From Physcia stellaris (Eukaryota; Ascomycota; Lecanoromycetes; Caliciales; Physciaceae): a stretch of DNA of 64,000 nt. Below the pieces are notes generated by a model, which was not told where the DNA came from, did not search any database, and worked only from the letters and a program-made list of their open reading frames with translations. Positions 44,513 to 57,450 of this stretch are shown here, piece after piece. The DNA lies in assembly GCA_018902385.1 (NCBI GenBank), contig JABSSW010000061.1, positions 186,001-250,000 on the forward strand. Direction: 5' to 3'. Positions within the stretch are counted from its first letter, which is position 1. Every line of letters begins with the position of its first letter. The translations under genes were made by a program, and so were the position numbers.

Positions 44513-45637
44513 TTCGTTTTCATTTTTTCACAAAATATATGAATCGTCGCTTTGAATAAACGTTTGACGATAATATCACGTTTCTGCGTCGTCATTGTAT
44601 TTGACGATTTTTTCTCTATGCGAACGATTATCATGAATTTCTTCTTTGCTAGCAAAGTCAGTCGAAAAACGTTGTTTTTTGACTTTGTTGAAAATGTCGT
44701 ATCTGTTTTTCACGATTCAAAAAAAATCGTCGAAAAGTACTATTCTTTTTGACAAAAAATTCAATCAGACTGAGTTTTCATTGAATGAGCGCACATTATA
44801 AAAATCGTATTCGAAAAATGTTTGATGTACAAATCGATCGTGAAACATCTTTGCAATTTCGAAAACGACTGACGCGTTTCAATTAAAACTAACTAAGAAA
44901 TGCATTTGACGATGTTGAAAACTGAATGTAATCATGTTGAATAACGATAAATCAATTTTAGCGACGAGCAAAACGAAAATAAAAAATAAAAATGATAATT
45001 CGAAATGAGAATTCAAAATGAAAATTCAAAATGAAAATTTGCGATATTCGACTAACGACGCGACAATGTCTATTAAACGAAACGCTAAAATATTGAGCGA
45101 GACTGTTTAATAATATCTAAATCACGATGATGATAAAATTTACTCGTCGACGAAATCAACGTACGCATTTACTCAAAATGCGTTCATTTTTTTGAATCGA
45201 TCTTTTTTGCGCTTTTGTTGACTTTCGACGACAATTTTGCTGAATTTATCTCGTTTGCGTTTTGAATTTTTCGAAATCGATGATATAAAATCGATAACGC
45301 GAGTCGTGTTTGAAACTGATGTAATTGATTGAAAATTGATTTTTTCGTAATTTTTCATCAAAATCATGAAATTCGCTAAAGCTGACAATGATTTTTATTC
45401 ATCGAATTCAAATTCGTATTCTAATCATCTTATTAAATATTTTATCATTTTTGTTCTTTCGTATTTTCGATTTCTTTTTTTGATTAGCTTTTTCATCTCG
45501 TACGATTTTTCTCAGTCGATATTAGACGTCTTTTTCATTTCGACGACGTCGAGATGACTAGAACGAGATCGATTATAAAGATCGACGTTCTTTGATGTCG
45601 ATTTCAGTTGCATAATGAAAATAACTGAATGAATTTG

Positions 45638-46075
45638 TCATTTTGACGACAAATTCAATTCGTATGCGAGTTTATTTATTCGACGTTTCACTAAAAACGA
45701 TTCGATTTTTTGATTAGAAAGTTTGACATTGATTTGCGACGAGAAAAAGTATTTATGATGAAAACGAAAATATGTCTTTTCGCCGAGATTGAACTTTAGA
45801 GATTGATGTTTTTTGTCGTACAAAATTTTAGATTTCGCGACGACGAATGCGATAACATCGTTTGCTTTTTTTTGAAAAACAAAGCGATTTTTCTCGAATT
45901 TCGATTTTGCAATTGACGTAATCGTGTTCGATGATTTTCGTAAATCAAATGACACGATCACAGCGATCATAATTTCTCTGAATTGAAAATCAATGACGAT
46001 TTGATTTGAAAATTTTTCGATAATTGCATGAACACTGTTGTTCAAACTAAATTGCAAAATTGACAACGCGTTCAT
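45638..46075 (-). pseudogene. Integrase C-terminal region of element B
   Basis: Fragment with KILYDKKHQSLKFNLGEKTY, then FRFHHKYFF and KRRINKLAYEL. This matches the usual Gypsy integrase tail (YD..H..l.l..Gd...lrlh.gY, then L.YeL). Substitutions are mostly at Gly and Pro positions. Confidence 0.8.
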
Positions 46076-46330
46076 TCAACTCATGTCGAAATTGACGATA
46101 ATAAAAAATCGTAGCGCAATTTTCATTGTTTGATTTGTGCGTTTCGACTGATCGTTCGTTTGTGAATGATAAATCGTGCTCATGAATAAATTAGTGTCTA
46201 AACGTTTGAACATGACTCGTCAAAAATCGAAGCAAAATTTTCGATTTCGATCGAAAATGATTTCTGCGAAAATATTTCAATTTGCTAGCAACAATCGATC
46301 GATCAAAGCGTTTGCTCATTCGTCGATTGA

Positions 46331-46948
46331 TCACGTGTTCTTTTTTTGAATCAATAATGTTTTTCGAGCGAATTTGTCGATTACGAACATGAAACAATCG
46401 AATTCATGATTTTGTTTTGATAAAGCAAATACAAAATCAATAAATATTGTATGATAAAACATGTTGAAAATATTTATCGATGACAATTTTTCATAGAGTT
46501 TGTGTCGCTTAGTTTGATTCAACTGACACGAAAAACAATGACGAATGTAATTGATTAGACGTCTGAAAAGTCGTCGTATGTAGACTGTTTTTAATCGATC
46601 GTAAACACGATGATGATCGACATGAAAATTGTCGTCATGCGCTAATTTGAGCACGTCGTGTATACTATTTTCTGATATACATAATCGAAATTGATCGTCT
46701 TTTACATAATAAATGAAATCGTCGATAAATTGAAAATCGATTTCAAAAATCAAATACGTTGAATTCGAAACAGATTTGAAAGTTGTAAATTTCGTCGAAA
46801 TAACGATTTTCGTGATTCTATTCTCGCTAAATGATATCGATGCGAAAATGATCGCGAACGATTTTGCATTTTGCATTTTCTCGAAACTCGTCGATTTTTG
46901 ATTTGATAATCGATTTTTAACGTCGTCGCTGACGAGACGCTTTAGCAA
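46331..46948 (-). pseudogene. Integrase zinc-binding and core start of element B
   Basis: Contains the H-H-C-C zinc-binding pattern (HDDNFHVDHHRVYDRLKT, then YIRHCFSCQLNQTKRHKLYE) and the start of the catalytic core with its first Asp (HTIFIDFVFALSKQNHEFDC). The upstream break at about 46,962 is a TGA in NVN-stop-KIIL, where Gypsy elements have Trp. Confidence 0.85.
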
Positions 46949-46963
46949 ATCGAGAATGATTTT

Positions 46964-47353
46964 TCAATTAACGTTCTTTTGATATTCGATGATGAGTTTC
47001 TTGCGAAAATTCGATGACATTTCGATTAGCGTAACTCGTATCGAGTTTTCGTTGAAATTCGATTCATCGATGTGAAAATGATAGATTTTCAAATCAAAAT
47101 TATCAATTTTTGTATTTGAGTTGAAATGACGTACGATTGAAAGTCGACTCAAAACGTTTGATACGATATTAAACTTTTCAACTTTATGAAAAACTCGAAG
47201 ACGAAATTGAGAAAGATAAATGCTGACTTTTATTAATTTGAAATTCAATTTATTCACACTGTTGAATGTCAATTTAATTTGATTGACGATAGTCGAATTT
47301 ACGACGTGATCGATGTAAATGACAACTGAATGTTGATTGCTCATGATCATCAA
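46964..47353 (-). pseudogene. RNase H C-terminal part of element B
   Basis: NFKLIKVSIYLSQFRLRVFH and KVEKFNIVSNVLSRL match the end of Gypsy RNase H and its linker (…n..aDaLSR). The Asp of the DALSR motif is Asn here. Confidence 0.85.
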
Positions 47354-47404
47354 ACGAAATTTACGAACAAATCATATCAATGACGTCATTTTCAATTCTG
47401 TGAG

Positions 47405-48144
47405 TCAATAACGAGACTCAATTGACGATAGTACTTTGTTTAGAAACATAATGAATTCGACGTTCGTTCGCTTGAACGAAATGTTGATAATCATCATTTT
47501 CTTCTCGTTTTTAAATTTAACGTGATAAATCATAATGTCAAAATCGCGCTTTTTGCTGACGTTCACGTCGATATACAGAACTCTAATTTTGTCGAAATGA
47601 ATCAAAAACGTTGATCGACTAAAGACGCTCTGTAATTGATTAAAAACGTCTATTTCGATCGACGACGAGTCATCTACTGAAATACGTCGACTATGTTGTT
47701 GACGAAATCGTTCTTTGTTAAATGCGTAACGTAACAAACGAATTTTACGTTTCTGTAATGACAAAATTTTTTGAACATAATATGATACGTATTGACGCAA
47801 TCATTCGATTTTGTCTAGATAAATTTTCAGTTGTTTAAAAATCTGAAAAAGATTAAACTAAAAATAGTTTCAAATTTATTCGTCGCTGTAGTCAATTTCA
47901 AACTGTCGACTCGTTGATCGAGCAACGATATGATAAAATAATCAAAAAAAATTTTGCTAGTCTTGAGAACTATGTTCATGCGCTTGAAAAGAACGAAAAT
48001 TTGATTCAAATGTCGTAAATACTTTTTTAACGAATTCGAGAATATTACTATGTCGTTTACATACGCTCTAACAAAATGTCGATATTTTCGTAAAATCGAA
48101 TCGATTTGTCGCTGAACGTAAACAAAAAAATTGCAATAATTCAT
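47405..48144 (-). pseudogene. Reverse transcriptase palm/thumb and RNase H start of element B
   Basis: RT palm motif: AYVNDIVIFSNSLKKYLRHL, with the usual YVDD changed to YVND, then TSKIFFDYFIISLLDQRVDS. The connection and RNase H start follows: FLIHFDKIRVLYIDVNVSKK and LSSIESRY, then a TGA where the family has Trp (YWxTELE). Stops also separate the palm from the upstream RT fingers, which are hard to read. The loss of the catalytic Asp makes it inactive. Confidence 0.87.
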
Positions 48145-48864
48145 GACAATTACGTTTCATTGTTCGTTGTCTCGATGATTGATCACAGTCAATTTGTGTC
48201 TATTCATCATTCGTACTAATCATTGATGAAAGAAATCGACACAATTCATCATCGATATGTACGAGCAATCGATAACTGTTGACAGAATGTTTGATTGTAA
48301 CGACATGAAATAAACATCGAACATCGAAATTTTATTTAATTCACGAATATCTATTACAACGCGATTTTTGCGTTGTTCGTTGATCGTACGTCACATCACG
48401 AAAACTGAGTAATTGTACGAAATAGATTGACTAATTCACGTCATTTTGTTTTTTTTATGTAGTCGATCGAATTTTTTGTCGACTACTTTTTTATTTTTCG
48501 AACTAAACGAATACATTTTATTGATTTTCGACTTAACGTCAAACAAAATAAATATAGACATTCATTGTTTTTCGAGCACATTGATCGTGTCGTCGATATC
48601 ACGTCAAATTTCAAAATAGATTTTCGCTATCGTGAAAAATCGATTGTAAACAGACGAATCGTCAAAAACGATGATTTCGTTTGACATGACGATTTTCAAC
48701 GAAATAGAAAATGACACAGTAGTTTCGAATATCGATACATCAAATATTGAGCTAGTTGACGAGTTGATTTGCATAAAGATAATAATCGAAAAAATGTTAG
48801 ATGTAGTGAAATCAGCGAAGACGTCGACTAGATTCATCATGATCACATTACGTAGCGTTTTCGT

Positions 48865-49907
48865 TCAGTTACGTGACGAGACAGTTGTTAAATGTTTGTC
48901 GTCAAAAAAGACATGATAACAATTTTCTTTCTCGAAATCGCGTAGCATGTCAATCTTTGCATGCTTTGACAAAATTACTGATACATTGATAGCGTTGCGT
49001 ATTTGTACGACGACGAAATGAGCATCGATAATGTGATTGAAAAAATCATTTTCGAATTCGAATTGCTGAAAATTCTGTTTAGATTCGAAATTGTAGTTTC
49101 TATTTGTCGACAAATTTTGATCACGTATTTTGACAAATACAGTTAAACAAATATGCGACGATATAATGATTTTGTTAGCGAATTTTATTGCTCGCACAAT
49201 GCGCTGATCTTTGAAAATCAATTTCATGAAAATTGTCAAATTGCTACAAGCGAAAAAAATGATAATACGTTTGCTCATGTCAAATATTATTTGCTCGAGT
49301 TCTAAAATATCGACATCGAGCAAAACGTGAACTCTCAAATCATTCACTAAATGAATCTCACGACGAAAATGAACTATAATTGATGACTGATTTGATAGCG
49401 TATCGACAACGTAAAAATTCAATTTTGTATACTTTGAGCTGTCATGTAGTTTGTCGTCGATGTCATGTACTCGAATCGACTGCTTTGTCTTGTGAATTGT
49501 GACATCGAATTTAATTTTCAATAAATATTTTCTGTCAATCAAAAACATAATACAGTCGATATTCGCGCAAATCTTGATTAGTTTGTCATTCAAATTGTGA
49601 TTGATTCTAATCTAACATAATGTCATTTACGAAAATTAAAATCGACGTCGAAAATAATGATAACTGTAAATTCGACGATCGATAATATTTTGTCATCGAT
49701 TGAATGTCTGTGAAAAACGTTCATTGATTCAATAATCGACAAATTATTGACACGTTCTTTGCGACAAATACGAACGTGACGATGTAATTTGTTGTTGAAA
49801 TAAAAATCGATTTTGCACATTCGACACGTGTAATCAGAAAAAATTACGTGATTAACGTTTGATTCGTCAACGTCAAATGAGAATTTCGACGCATTCATAG
49901 TCATCAA
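48865..49907 (-). pseudogene. C2H2-like finger and retroviral-type protease region of element B
   Basis: The 5' part has YTCRMCKIDFYFNNKLHRHV, a C2H2-like finger. Then a 242-codon frame shows the aspartic-protease-like pattern (ANIDCIMFLIDRKYLLKIKF, HFRREIHLVNDLRVHVLLDV, DILELEQIIFDMSKRIIIFF). The catalytic D(T/S)G is not preserved, as expected with Gly lost. No Gly, Pro or Trp in 242 residues. Confidence 0.7.
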
Positions 49908-49997
49908 ATTGTAATGAAAGATTGAGTCGTTCAGAAAAACAAATTCAAATTGATTTTGATTTCTCTCGATGACAACAAGACGTTTCGCGATCGTGTG

Positions 49998-51410
49998 TCA
50001 AACGAAAATAGTATCGTTTATTGTTTTGTCATCATAATAAACGTTTTCATCGTTGACGTCAACGTCGTCGACGTTGACGTTATGATACATTGACTGAAAC
50101 GAGCGAGCGTTGACGTTAAAAAATACAAATGATCGACGATTCGAATTTGACGCGTTTTCTCTTTGTTGATTTCGTTGATTTTGATTCGAAAAATCAACGA
50201 TCAATTGTTTGCGTGATAAAAAAACTGACAAAATCGATTGCTGTTGCTGTACGTTTGAAAATTGATTTGTTGATTGCTGTTGTTGCATGTAAACACGATT
50301 TTGATTTCAAATTTAAACATAATTTTGCGAAACATAATTGTTTTGCGATACGAAATTCGAAAATTGAACAGAAATGAAAATTGACTGAATGTCAAATCGA
50401 AAATAGTCGTTTTGAATATATTCATCAATAACATTGTCGTCATATTCGACATCTGATTGATCGCGATCGCGATAATTTATTTTCGACATGTCATGTTGTG
50501 ATTGTTTACTTTCACGTTGCTCGCGAATGTTTCTATTTTTGACATTGATCTCTCGTCGATCAATCTGTTCGAAAAACTGTTTGTTAGTCAATTTTCATCA
50601 TGAGTGTTTTCGATCATTCAAGTCTCGTAAAAAATCATTCAATTTGATGTCATTGATAAACTTATTGACGTGTAATTGAAAATCAACGTCGAGTTCGTTT
50701 CAAATCTGTAATAATTGATTGAATATTGACAATTCAATTGACTTGTTTAATCGAATTATTTTTTGCGCGTATTTTCTAAATTCACGTTCATGTTGTGCAT
50801 TCGTCATATTGTATGATTTTTTGACGAATTCTTTCATCACTTTAGTTGACGATTTTCGAAATTTTTTTACTAAATATTTTTCTCATTGATTTAGACTTTG
50901 ATTTAATAGCAAAAAATTCTTTTTCATGTCGATAAAAAATGACGTATATCAGTTCAAAACGTCATTTTTTAAACATTGAAAAAAATTGCGACGTACGATG
51001 TTTTCGTTTTTGATAACAACGAAATTCTTTGCTCTAATCATGAACAAATGAACGTCACGAAAAACGATGTTCTCGTCAATAAATTTCATAATTGCATCGA
51101 TAGCTACAAATTTGTCGTCATGAAACGAGTCGAAAAAATCTAGATGTTTCGACTGAAATTGACTATTGTCATTGTCATCATTGTCATTTTCAAATGAATC
51201 GAATGAATCGAGTAATTCAATTGATTTTTGTTGATTTCGCTGATTGATTTGTTGCATTTTTTGACGTATTTCTGCTCTAATATTCTCGATAGTTTGAGTA
51301 ACGGCGACACTAACGACAATCGTGATAATTGTTTGAAAAGTTGAATTCATGACGACAATTATTGAATTAAATTTTATGAATTGATCGTATATGATTTTCT
51401 CGACTGACAT
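49998..51410 (-). pseudogene. Gag region of element B
   Basis: The gag core is seen in FIDENIVFRDVHLFMIRAKN and NENIVRRNFFQCLKNDVLN, as in Gypsy gag (YRDVHLF...vv..NL..CL). It is followed by Gln/Asn/Arg-rich linker parts (MQQQQSTNQFSNVQQQQSIL). Frames are broken in several places. Confidence 0.7.
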
Positions 51411-52771
51411 CTCGCGTGTAGTAGTCGAATTGCTATCGATAAACAGATTGTTGTTGACTTGTTGACTATCGATAATAAAGCGATTGTTTGAATCGATAAT
51501 AGATGAATAGTTTGAGACACGAGAAATTTTAACGTGAACTTGATTTCGTTCGATTACGAAAATATCGTTTTCGTATCGAAATCGATTTTCTATACGTGAA
51601 ACGATAATTTGAGATACAACTGTTCTACGATTCGAAATGATTGAAATATCATTAGATGTCGAATTGTCGTTAAATGCTTCGATCTTTTGTCTAAATTGAA
51701 AATTTTGATAGACAGATGTTTGTCTGTACTTTTCGATTTTTTTAAAGAATCGTGAAGCGATCGCTTTAAAAATAGCAATGTTGATAATTCATTCTGACGA
51801 ATATTCTAGAAATTCGATTGACGTTACTTTGATTTCTCGAATTGTTGACGATTTTGTTGATCGAAAATTGATGTTTACAAAAATTATCATTGTTTGAATG
51901 ATTTTTTTTGATAAAGTTTTTGTCAACGAATGATTTGCTAATTCAAATTCATGAAAATGTCACGCAATGACGACGATCTTTTTGCTCATCGATTGAGTTG
52001 AAATACGCGAAATCGAGATATCAAACGAAATCAATTTGATTGTTTAGCTAAAAGTGCTTGTCATGTAATGACAAACTGATATACTACAATGATTTGTCAA
52101 CTAGAGCAAATATTGCGTCAAACGATGACAACAAAATGCAATGAAATGAACGTAGCAAAAATAAATAAACAAAATGAGCGAAAAACTGTTTGAAACAAAT
52201 GACGAAACTTCTCGAAAAAACAGACGTTAAAAAGAACAAACGCTAAAATAAAAATATTCGAGCGACAAGTTCGTTTGACGTGATTCGTCATTTAACAGAT
52301 TCGAAAAAAGTTGACAAAATGAGAAATCGTAGACTAAATAAAGATCGATTGCTGATTTGAAAACGAGATTGTTGATGTAAAACTGTCTGAATTGAAATTT
52401 GCGAAAGACTTTTGAGAGACAATTTTGTTGTTTAAATTGTTTTGTAAAGTCGAAACGACGAAAACTCTTTCTGTTTCAAACTTTTCGACAACGAGATATT
52501 GAAACTGATAGACGCGCACGTTATGATTCGAGCGTTCTGTCAATTCATTCGATTGTGAATGACGTGTCGAATTCATGAATAAATTGATTTTTCACGACAA
52601 TTAAATCGACGATCTAGAATTGACAGTTGACAATGATTTGTCAAATTGATGAAATTGTTGAAACAATGCGTTTGACTGTTGACAAATTCGATTTGATGTA
52701 AAACGACGTATTCGATCGACAATCAATGATGTCAAATACGTAATACAGATCGAATCTATGATGTTATCATT

Positions 52772-52904
52772 TGCTAGAAATAGTCAACTATTAAGAATCA
52801 GTATCAATGAGTGATAAATGAATTGAATTGCTAATTAAAATGAAAATTTTTCTTAAATACAACTAGTCAATTTAGCGCGAACTAGCAATCATGTGCTCGT
52901 ATCA
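52772..52904 (-). repeat. 5' LTR of element B (right)
   Basis: 133 bases with the same ends as the left copy, followed by the second CGTGT target copy. Confidence 0.95.
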
Positions 52905-52909
52905 CGTGT

Positions 52910-55560
52910 GTATCGTGATTTTTTAAACGTAATCGACAAAATTGCATTTATTTTCGTTGAAATACATTTATTTCAATTAAACATTGTAACGAATTATAAA
53001 ACACAACTTTTCATTTTTATTGAAATTTTTTGACATTATATGCGCATAAAAGAAATTCGAAAAAAAAAACGATATTCAATTCGACATTCGCAATTGACGA
53101 AAACAAAAATACAAACAATCGAAATTTTTTTGACATTTCGTCATTTCGAAATCAGAATCAATTTCGAAATTTTTTTTATTGCGAAAAAAAACATTTTTAC
53201 GACGATTGTTTTTACATTCACGAAAACATACGTTCAAATAATTTCAAATTGAAATCAAAAATCGTGACTAAAATAAACGAAACGAAAAAAAATTCAAAGA
53301 AAAAAAAAACAAAAAAAAACATCAAACGAATTGACAAAAAACGTTAAAAAAAACGATAACAAAAATACAAAAATCGAAATAGAATTTTTCGTCGTCATTC
53401 ACGTTAATGTTATAAAATCGTTTACAAACGATTCGTTTTCGTTAAATTATTTTTTTCGTTGATCGTGAATTATGAATTACGATTTCGACATTCACGTGAT
53501 TAACAACACAATGAAACAACGTTTTCAAAAAAACGAAATTGTACAAACGAATCGATGATTATGTTCGATATAAAATAATTTTTTATTTTGACATATAATC
53601 GAATGCGTATCAACGTCAATACATTCACAAAAAAAAATTAATAAAATTTTTAAACGTCAATTACGTATTAAATTTCATGATAAATATCGTTGCGAACAAC
53701 ATTTTTGCAAACAAAAAATTATATTTCGATACAATACATGATTATTTGCATAAAAACGACAAATTAATCGTTTTCGTGTTTAAAATAAATACATATTACG
53801 TTTTCGAAAATAATAAATTTAAAAAAATGAACATATTCGTTGTTATCGTACGACAAAAATCTATTTTAAAATGACATCAATTTTTCGTTTATGCGAATAA
53901 TGACGCAATACAACATTTACAAAAAATCGTTGAAAAAATAAAATTTATTAACAAAAACAAAATGTCGTTGATTAACAAATGCGAAAAATGTACATTTTTC
54001 AAAATACATCGAATCGTATTCAAATTTTTTGAAAAATCAAAAATTTTAAACAAATCGTTTTATCGCATTATTTACAATTTCATTAATATGACAACGACAT
54101 TGAATAAATACAAATGAATATTGCACGTAACATATTTCGAAACAAATTTTCACATAATATATACGCACGAAAACAAAAAACAAATCACGAAAATTTTTAT
54201 TCGAATTATTTACATCATCGAAATCAAATACAACGACAAAATAATATTTGTACGTTTTGACGACGAACGCGTATTAAACATTGTTTGAAATAATTATTGT
54301 GTATTCAAAAACATTATACATAAATTTTCGATCGTTGATATTTCAACACAAAACGATTAAAATGAACAATTAAATGATATATTGTTGATTAAATCACGAA
54401 CAATAAAATTCGAAACAAATTTATTTGTTTATTTATAATCGTGAATTAACGAAATCGTTGATTACATCATGAATCGTACATTTTTCAAAAAACATGAATA
54501 AAAAATATCGTTCGAAATGATTATCGACAAAAAATCGAATTTTGTTCACATCGTTCAATATAAAACAAAAACATATTTTTTGAATAAAAATATTTCGAAA
54601 AAGAAAAAAATGAAAATCAAAACATACATCGATTTTTTTGTAAATTATAACAACATCAATATTTTTTTGATTTGAATTTTTAATCAACGAAAAATTATAC
54701 GTACACGTGATGTCACATTCAACGAAAATTCATGTTATCGTTTTAATGAAATAAATTTAATTCAATTCGTTAACGAATTTTTTTTTGATTAACGATACGT
54801 TTGACATATCGCAAAACGATTTCACGAAAATAATAAACATCGAATCAAACAACGACGAACATTTATGAAAATTAATATTTACAAAATTTATTATCGATCG
54901 CGATGCAAAGAAATTTTACAAACAAATAATTGAAAACGATTTTAAACGAAAATATTCATTTTCATTTGTTTCATTTTCGTCAAAAAATAAAAACATTTCG
55001 AATTCGATTGATTTTTCGTCATTTGTCGTTACAAAAATTTCTCGTCATTCGTCGTTACAAAAACAATAAAAAAACTTTTTTCGTTTGTATCGTCGTTGAA
55101 AAAAAAAATCGAAACATTGAACGAAAACAATTATTGACGAAATTAACATTCAATTTGAAAAAATTATTCGTATTCGTAAATCAAATTCGTTTCGAAATTT
55201 TAATTATTACATTGTTTTGAAAAACGCATTCGCAAAAAAAATACGTTTATTTTACGAATCATTTATGATTTCATTGACGATAAAAAAAAAATCGCATCGT
55301 GACAATTTTTTCGTCAAATCAAAATTTTATTATTAAATGTTCAAACATATTGAAATCGTCGATTTTTTACGAATTATTGACGTGAAAATCAAAACATTAC
55401 AATCAAAACAAATTTGAAATTTTTTTTCATGAAATCATGTCAAACAAACAAAAAAAACTTTTATATTTATTACATGAATATTCAAATACAAATTCGATAA
55501 CGAAAAATATTTAATAAAATACAAAATTCGATTGTGTATTCGAAAAAATTTTCAACAAAT
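52910..55560 (+). mobile_element. Decayed Ty1/Copia element, right part
   Basis: Continues the gag frame broken by element B. Near 53,176-53,225 a zinc-knuckle-like FYCEKKHFYDDCFYIH is visible, with the Gly and one Cys position changed, then basic Lys/Asn-rich sequence. Between about 53.7 and 54.7 kb are Copia protease/integrase-like frames (DYLHKNDKLIVF, NDKIIFVRFDDERVLNIV). Beyond 55.5 kb nothing can be read. Saturated mutation; no LTR could be found. Confidence 0.55.
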
Positions 55561-56247
55561 CGAACAAAATGTTTACGCAATTACATTAATTATTAAAATT
55601 TTTCGAACATTAATAATTATAATTACAATTTTCGATTTGAACATTTGTCAATATAACGTAATCAACGCATTCGCAAATAACGATATTTATTAAAAAAATT
55701 ATGAATGATTATCATTTTATTGTTTTGAATTTCGTTGTTTTGTAACAAGACACACGTTTACAAAATGTAACAACGTTTTATGTTAAAGTTGAAATTATCA
55801 ATTATCACAATTTTCGTCATCATTTTTATTTGATATTATGTTTTGTTATTATCATCACGTTATTGTGCGAAACATATTGACAATTGACGATTATACGTTG
55901 AAACGTTGATGATTTTGCGTTCGAATATACACATAATTACGTTCAAATCGCAAAAATCGAACGTTTCGTTCAAACAATTTTCAGTTGATTTTTGATGAAA
56001 TCAACATTTTTTTATCATATTTTATCATATGAAATTTTTATCATATGAAATAAAATCTTTCTATAATAAAATATTCTGTAAATTCGCTTGACGCGAATGA
56101 TCGATCGAGAAAAATTTTGATCAATTTTGTGTTCGTATTTTTTAAATTCGATAATTTTCATTAATTGAGAATTCAAATTTTCAATGCGATAAATCATCAA
56201 ACTTTTTTTCGTTCAATCATCGAAATTCATTTTGAATACGAAAATTT

Positions 56248-56640
56248 GTACAATTGTTTCGCATTTTGCACATCAATCAACAATCACATATGATTTTCAT
56301 CTATTTAGTCAAAATTGTAAAGCAGAATGAGCGCATTTCAAAATTGCAAAAATAACAAAAATCGATTCATTATCGCAATAGTTTTGAAATTTCGAAAATT
56401 TCATGATTAGATTTGTGTCAAATCGTCAATTGAAATGATTGCGAAATGATTCAATTCAATTTTTCGTCGTTCGTACAATTGTTTCGCAATTTGCACATCA
56501 ATCGTCAATCACATATAATTTTCATCTAATGAATCAAAATTGTAAATCAAAACGAACGCATTTCAACGTTTCAAAAATTATTGAAATTCGTCAATTATCG
56601 CAATAGTTTTGAAATTTCGAAAATTAAATCATTGTTAGAT
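56248..56640. repeat. Diverged direct duplication, period about 225 bp
   Basis: The block around ACAATTGTTTCGCA, then CACATCAATC, TTTTCATCTA and TATCGCAATAGTTTTGAAAT occurs twice, near 56,250-56,405 and 56,475-56,640. Confidence 0.85.
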
Positions 56641-57051
56641 GTTTGTTCGCGAAATGTTTCGTTTCAATTTTTTCGCAATATTTGCAATGCAACGATGCGT
56701 TTTTCATTTTAATTCAATACGCATTCGTTCGATTTTCGATATTTTTGATTATTTGAATAGAGTTCACTTCAAATTTCAAAATGAATCTTTGATTGTAAAT
56801 TTTATTTATTGAATGCAAATATTATTAACGTGCGAAATAAATGAAATCGCGAAAAAATTGCGAAATTCTGATTTGAACGACGAGAATTTCGCAATTTTAT
56901 CAAATTTATTTCTAATTTTGAAACTTTGCACGGAATTTTTTTGAAAAAATTCACGAACAAATTTGTTCATATGAAATTCATATGCATATACTATATACAT
57001 TTATTACAATAATTTTTTTTAATACATTTCATTTTAACGTGTTGTTTAAAT

Positions 57052-57082
57052 CGTCGCATGTCGCATGTCGCATGTCGCATGA
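57052..57082. repeat. TCGCATG heptamer array
   Basis: Four consecutive TCGCATG units. Confidence 0.9.
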
Positions 57083-57450
57083 ATTTTTACAATTTGTCAA
57101 CGTTTTTGACAATTTTCATGTCATTTTTCATATTAATTTGTATTGCAAAGTATTTTCACAATTGTTCAACGACAATATCAACAACAAAAATGCATGATGC
57201 GTTTGCAATAATTTCATGTTTTGACAATTGTTCAAAACATTGTGTCACAAAGTACTGTGTCAAAACATGAAATAATTGTAATTGTCAATGAGAAACATAC
57301 GCAATATTGAGCAATATTTTCGATTCAATTGTTCAATTTGTATGATAAATTGTATGACAATCAGACAATTGATTTGAAAATTCTTTCAAAATTTTCGTCG
57401 TATCTCAAAATTCTTAGATTGAATACGAAATAGATTGTTTCGAAATAAAA

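Larger units (their letters stand above)
43085..52904 (-). mobile_element. LTR element B, Ty3/Gypsy type (9.8 kb)
   Basis: Two 133-bp LTRs (43085-43217 and 52772-52904) and a 5-bp target duplication CGTGT (43080-43084 and 52905-52909) bound it exactly. Coding order on the minus strand is gag, zinc finger, protease, RT, RNase H, integrase, then an extra ORF, as in Ty3/Gypsy. Reading frames are broken mostly at TGA where the family has Trp, and nearly all Gly and Pro positions are replaced. It is dead but still readable. Confidence 0.95.
55561..57450. other. Unreadable AT-rich DNA with short repeats
   Basis: No coding sense. Contains a diverged duplication (56248-56640), a short TCGCATG array and an inverted pair at 57206-57226/57258-57278 (arms of 21 bases, one mismatch). 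Confidence 0.5.
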
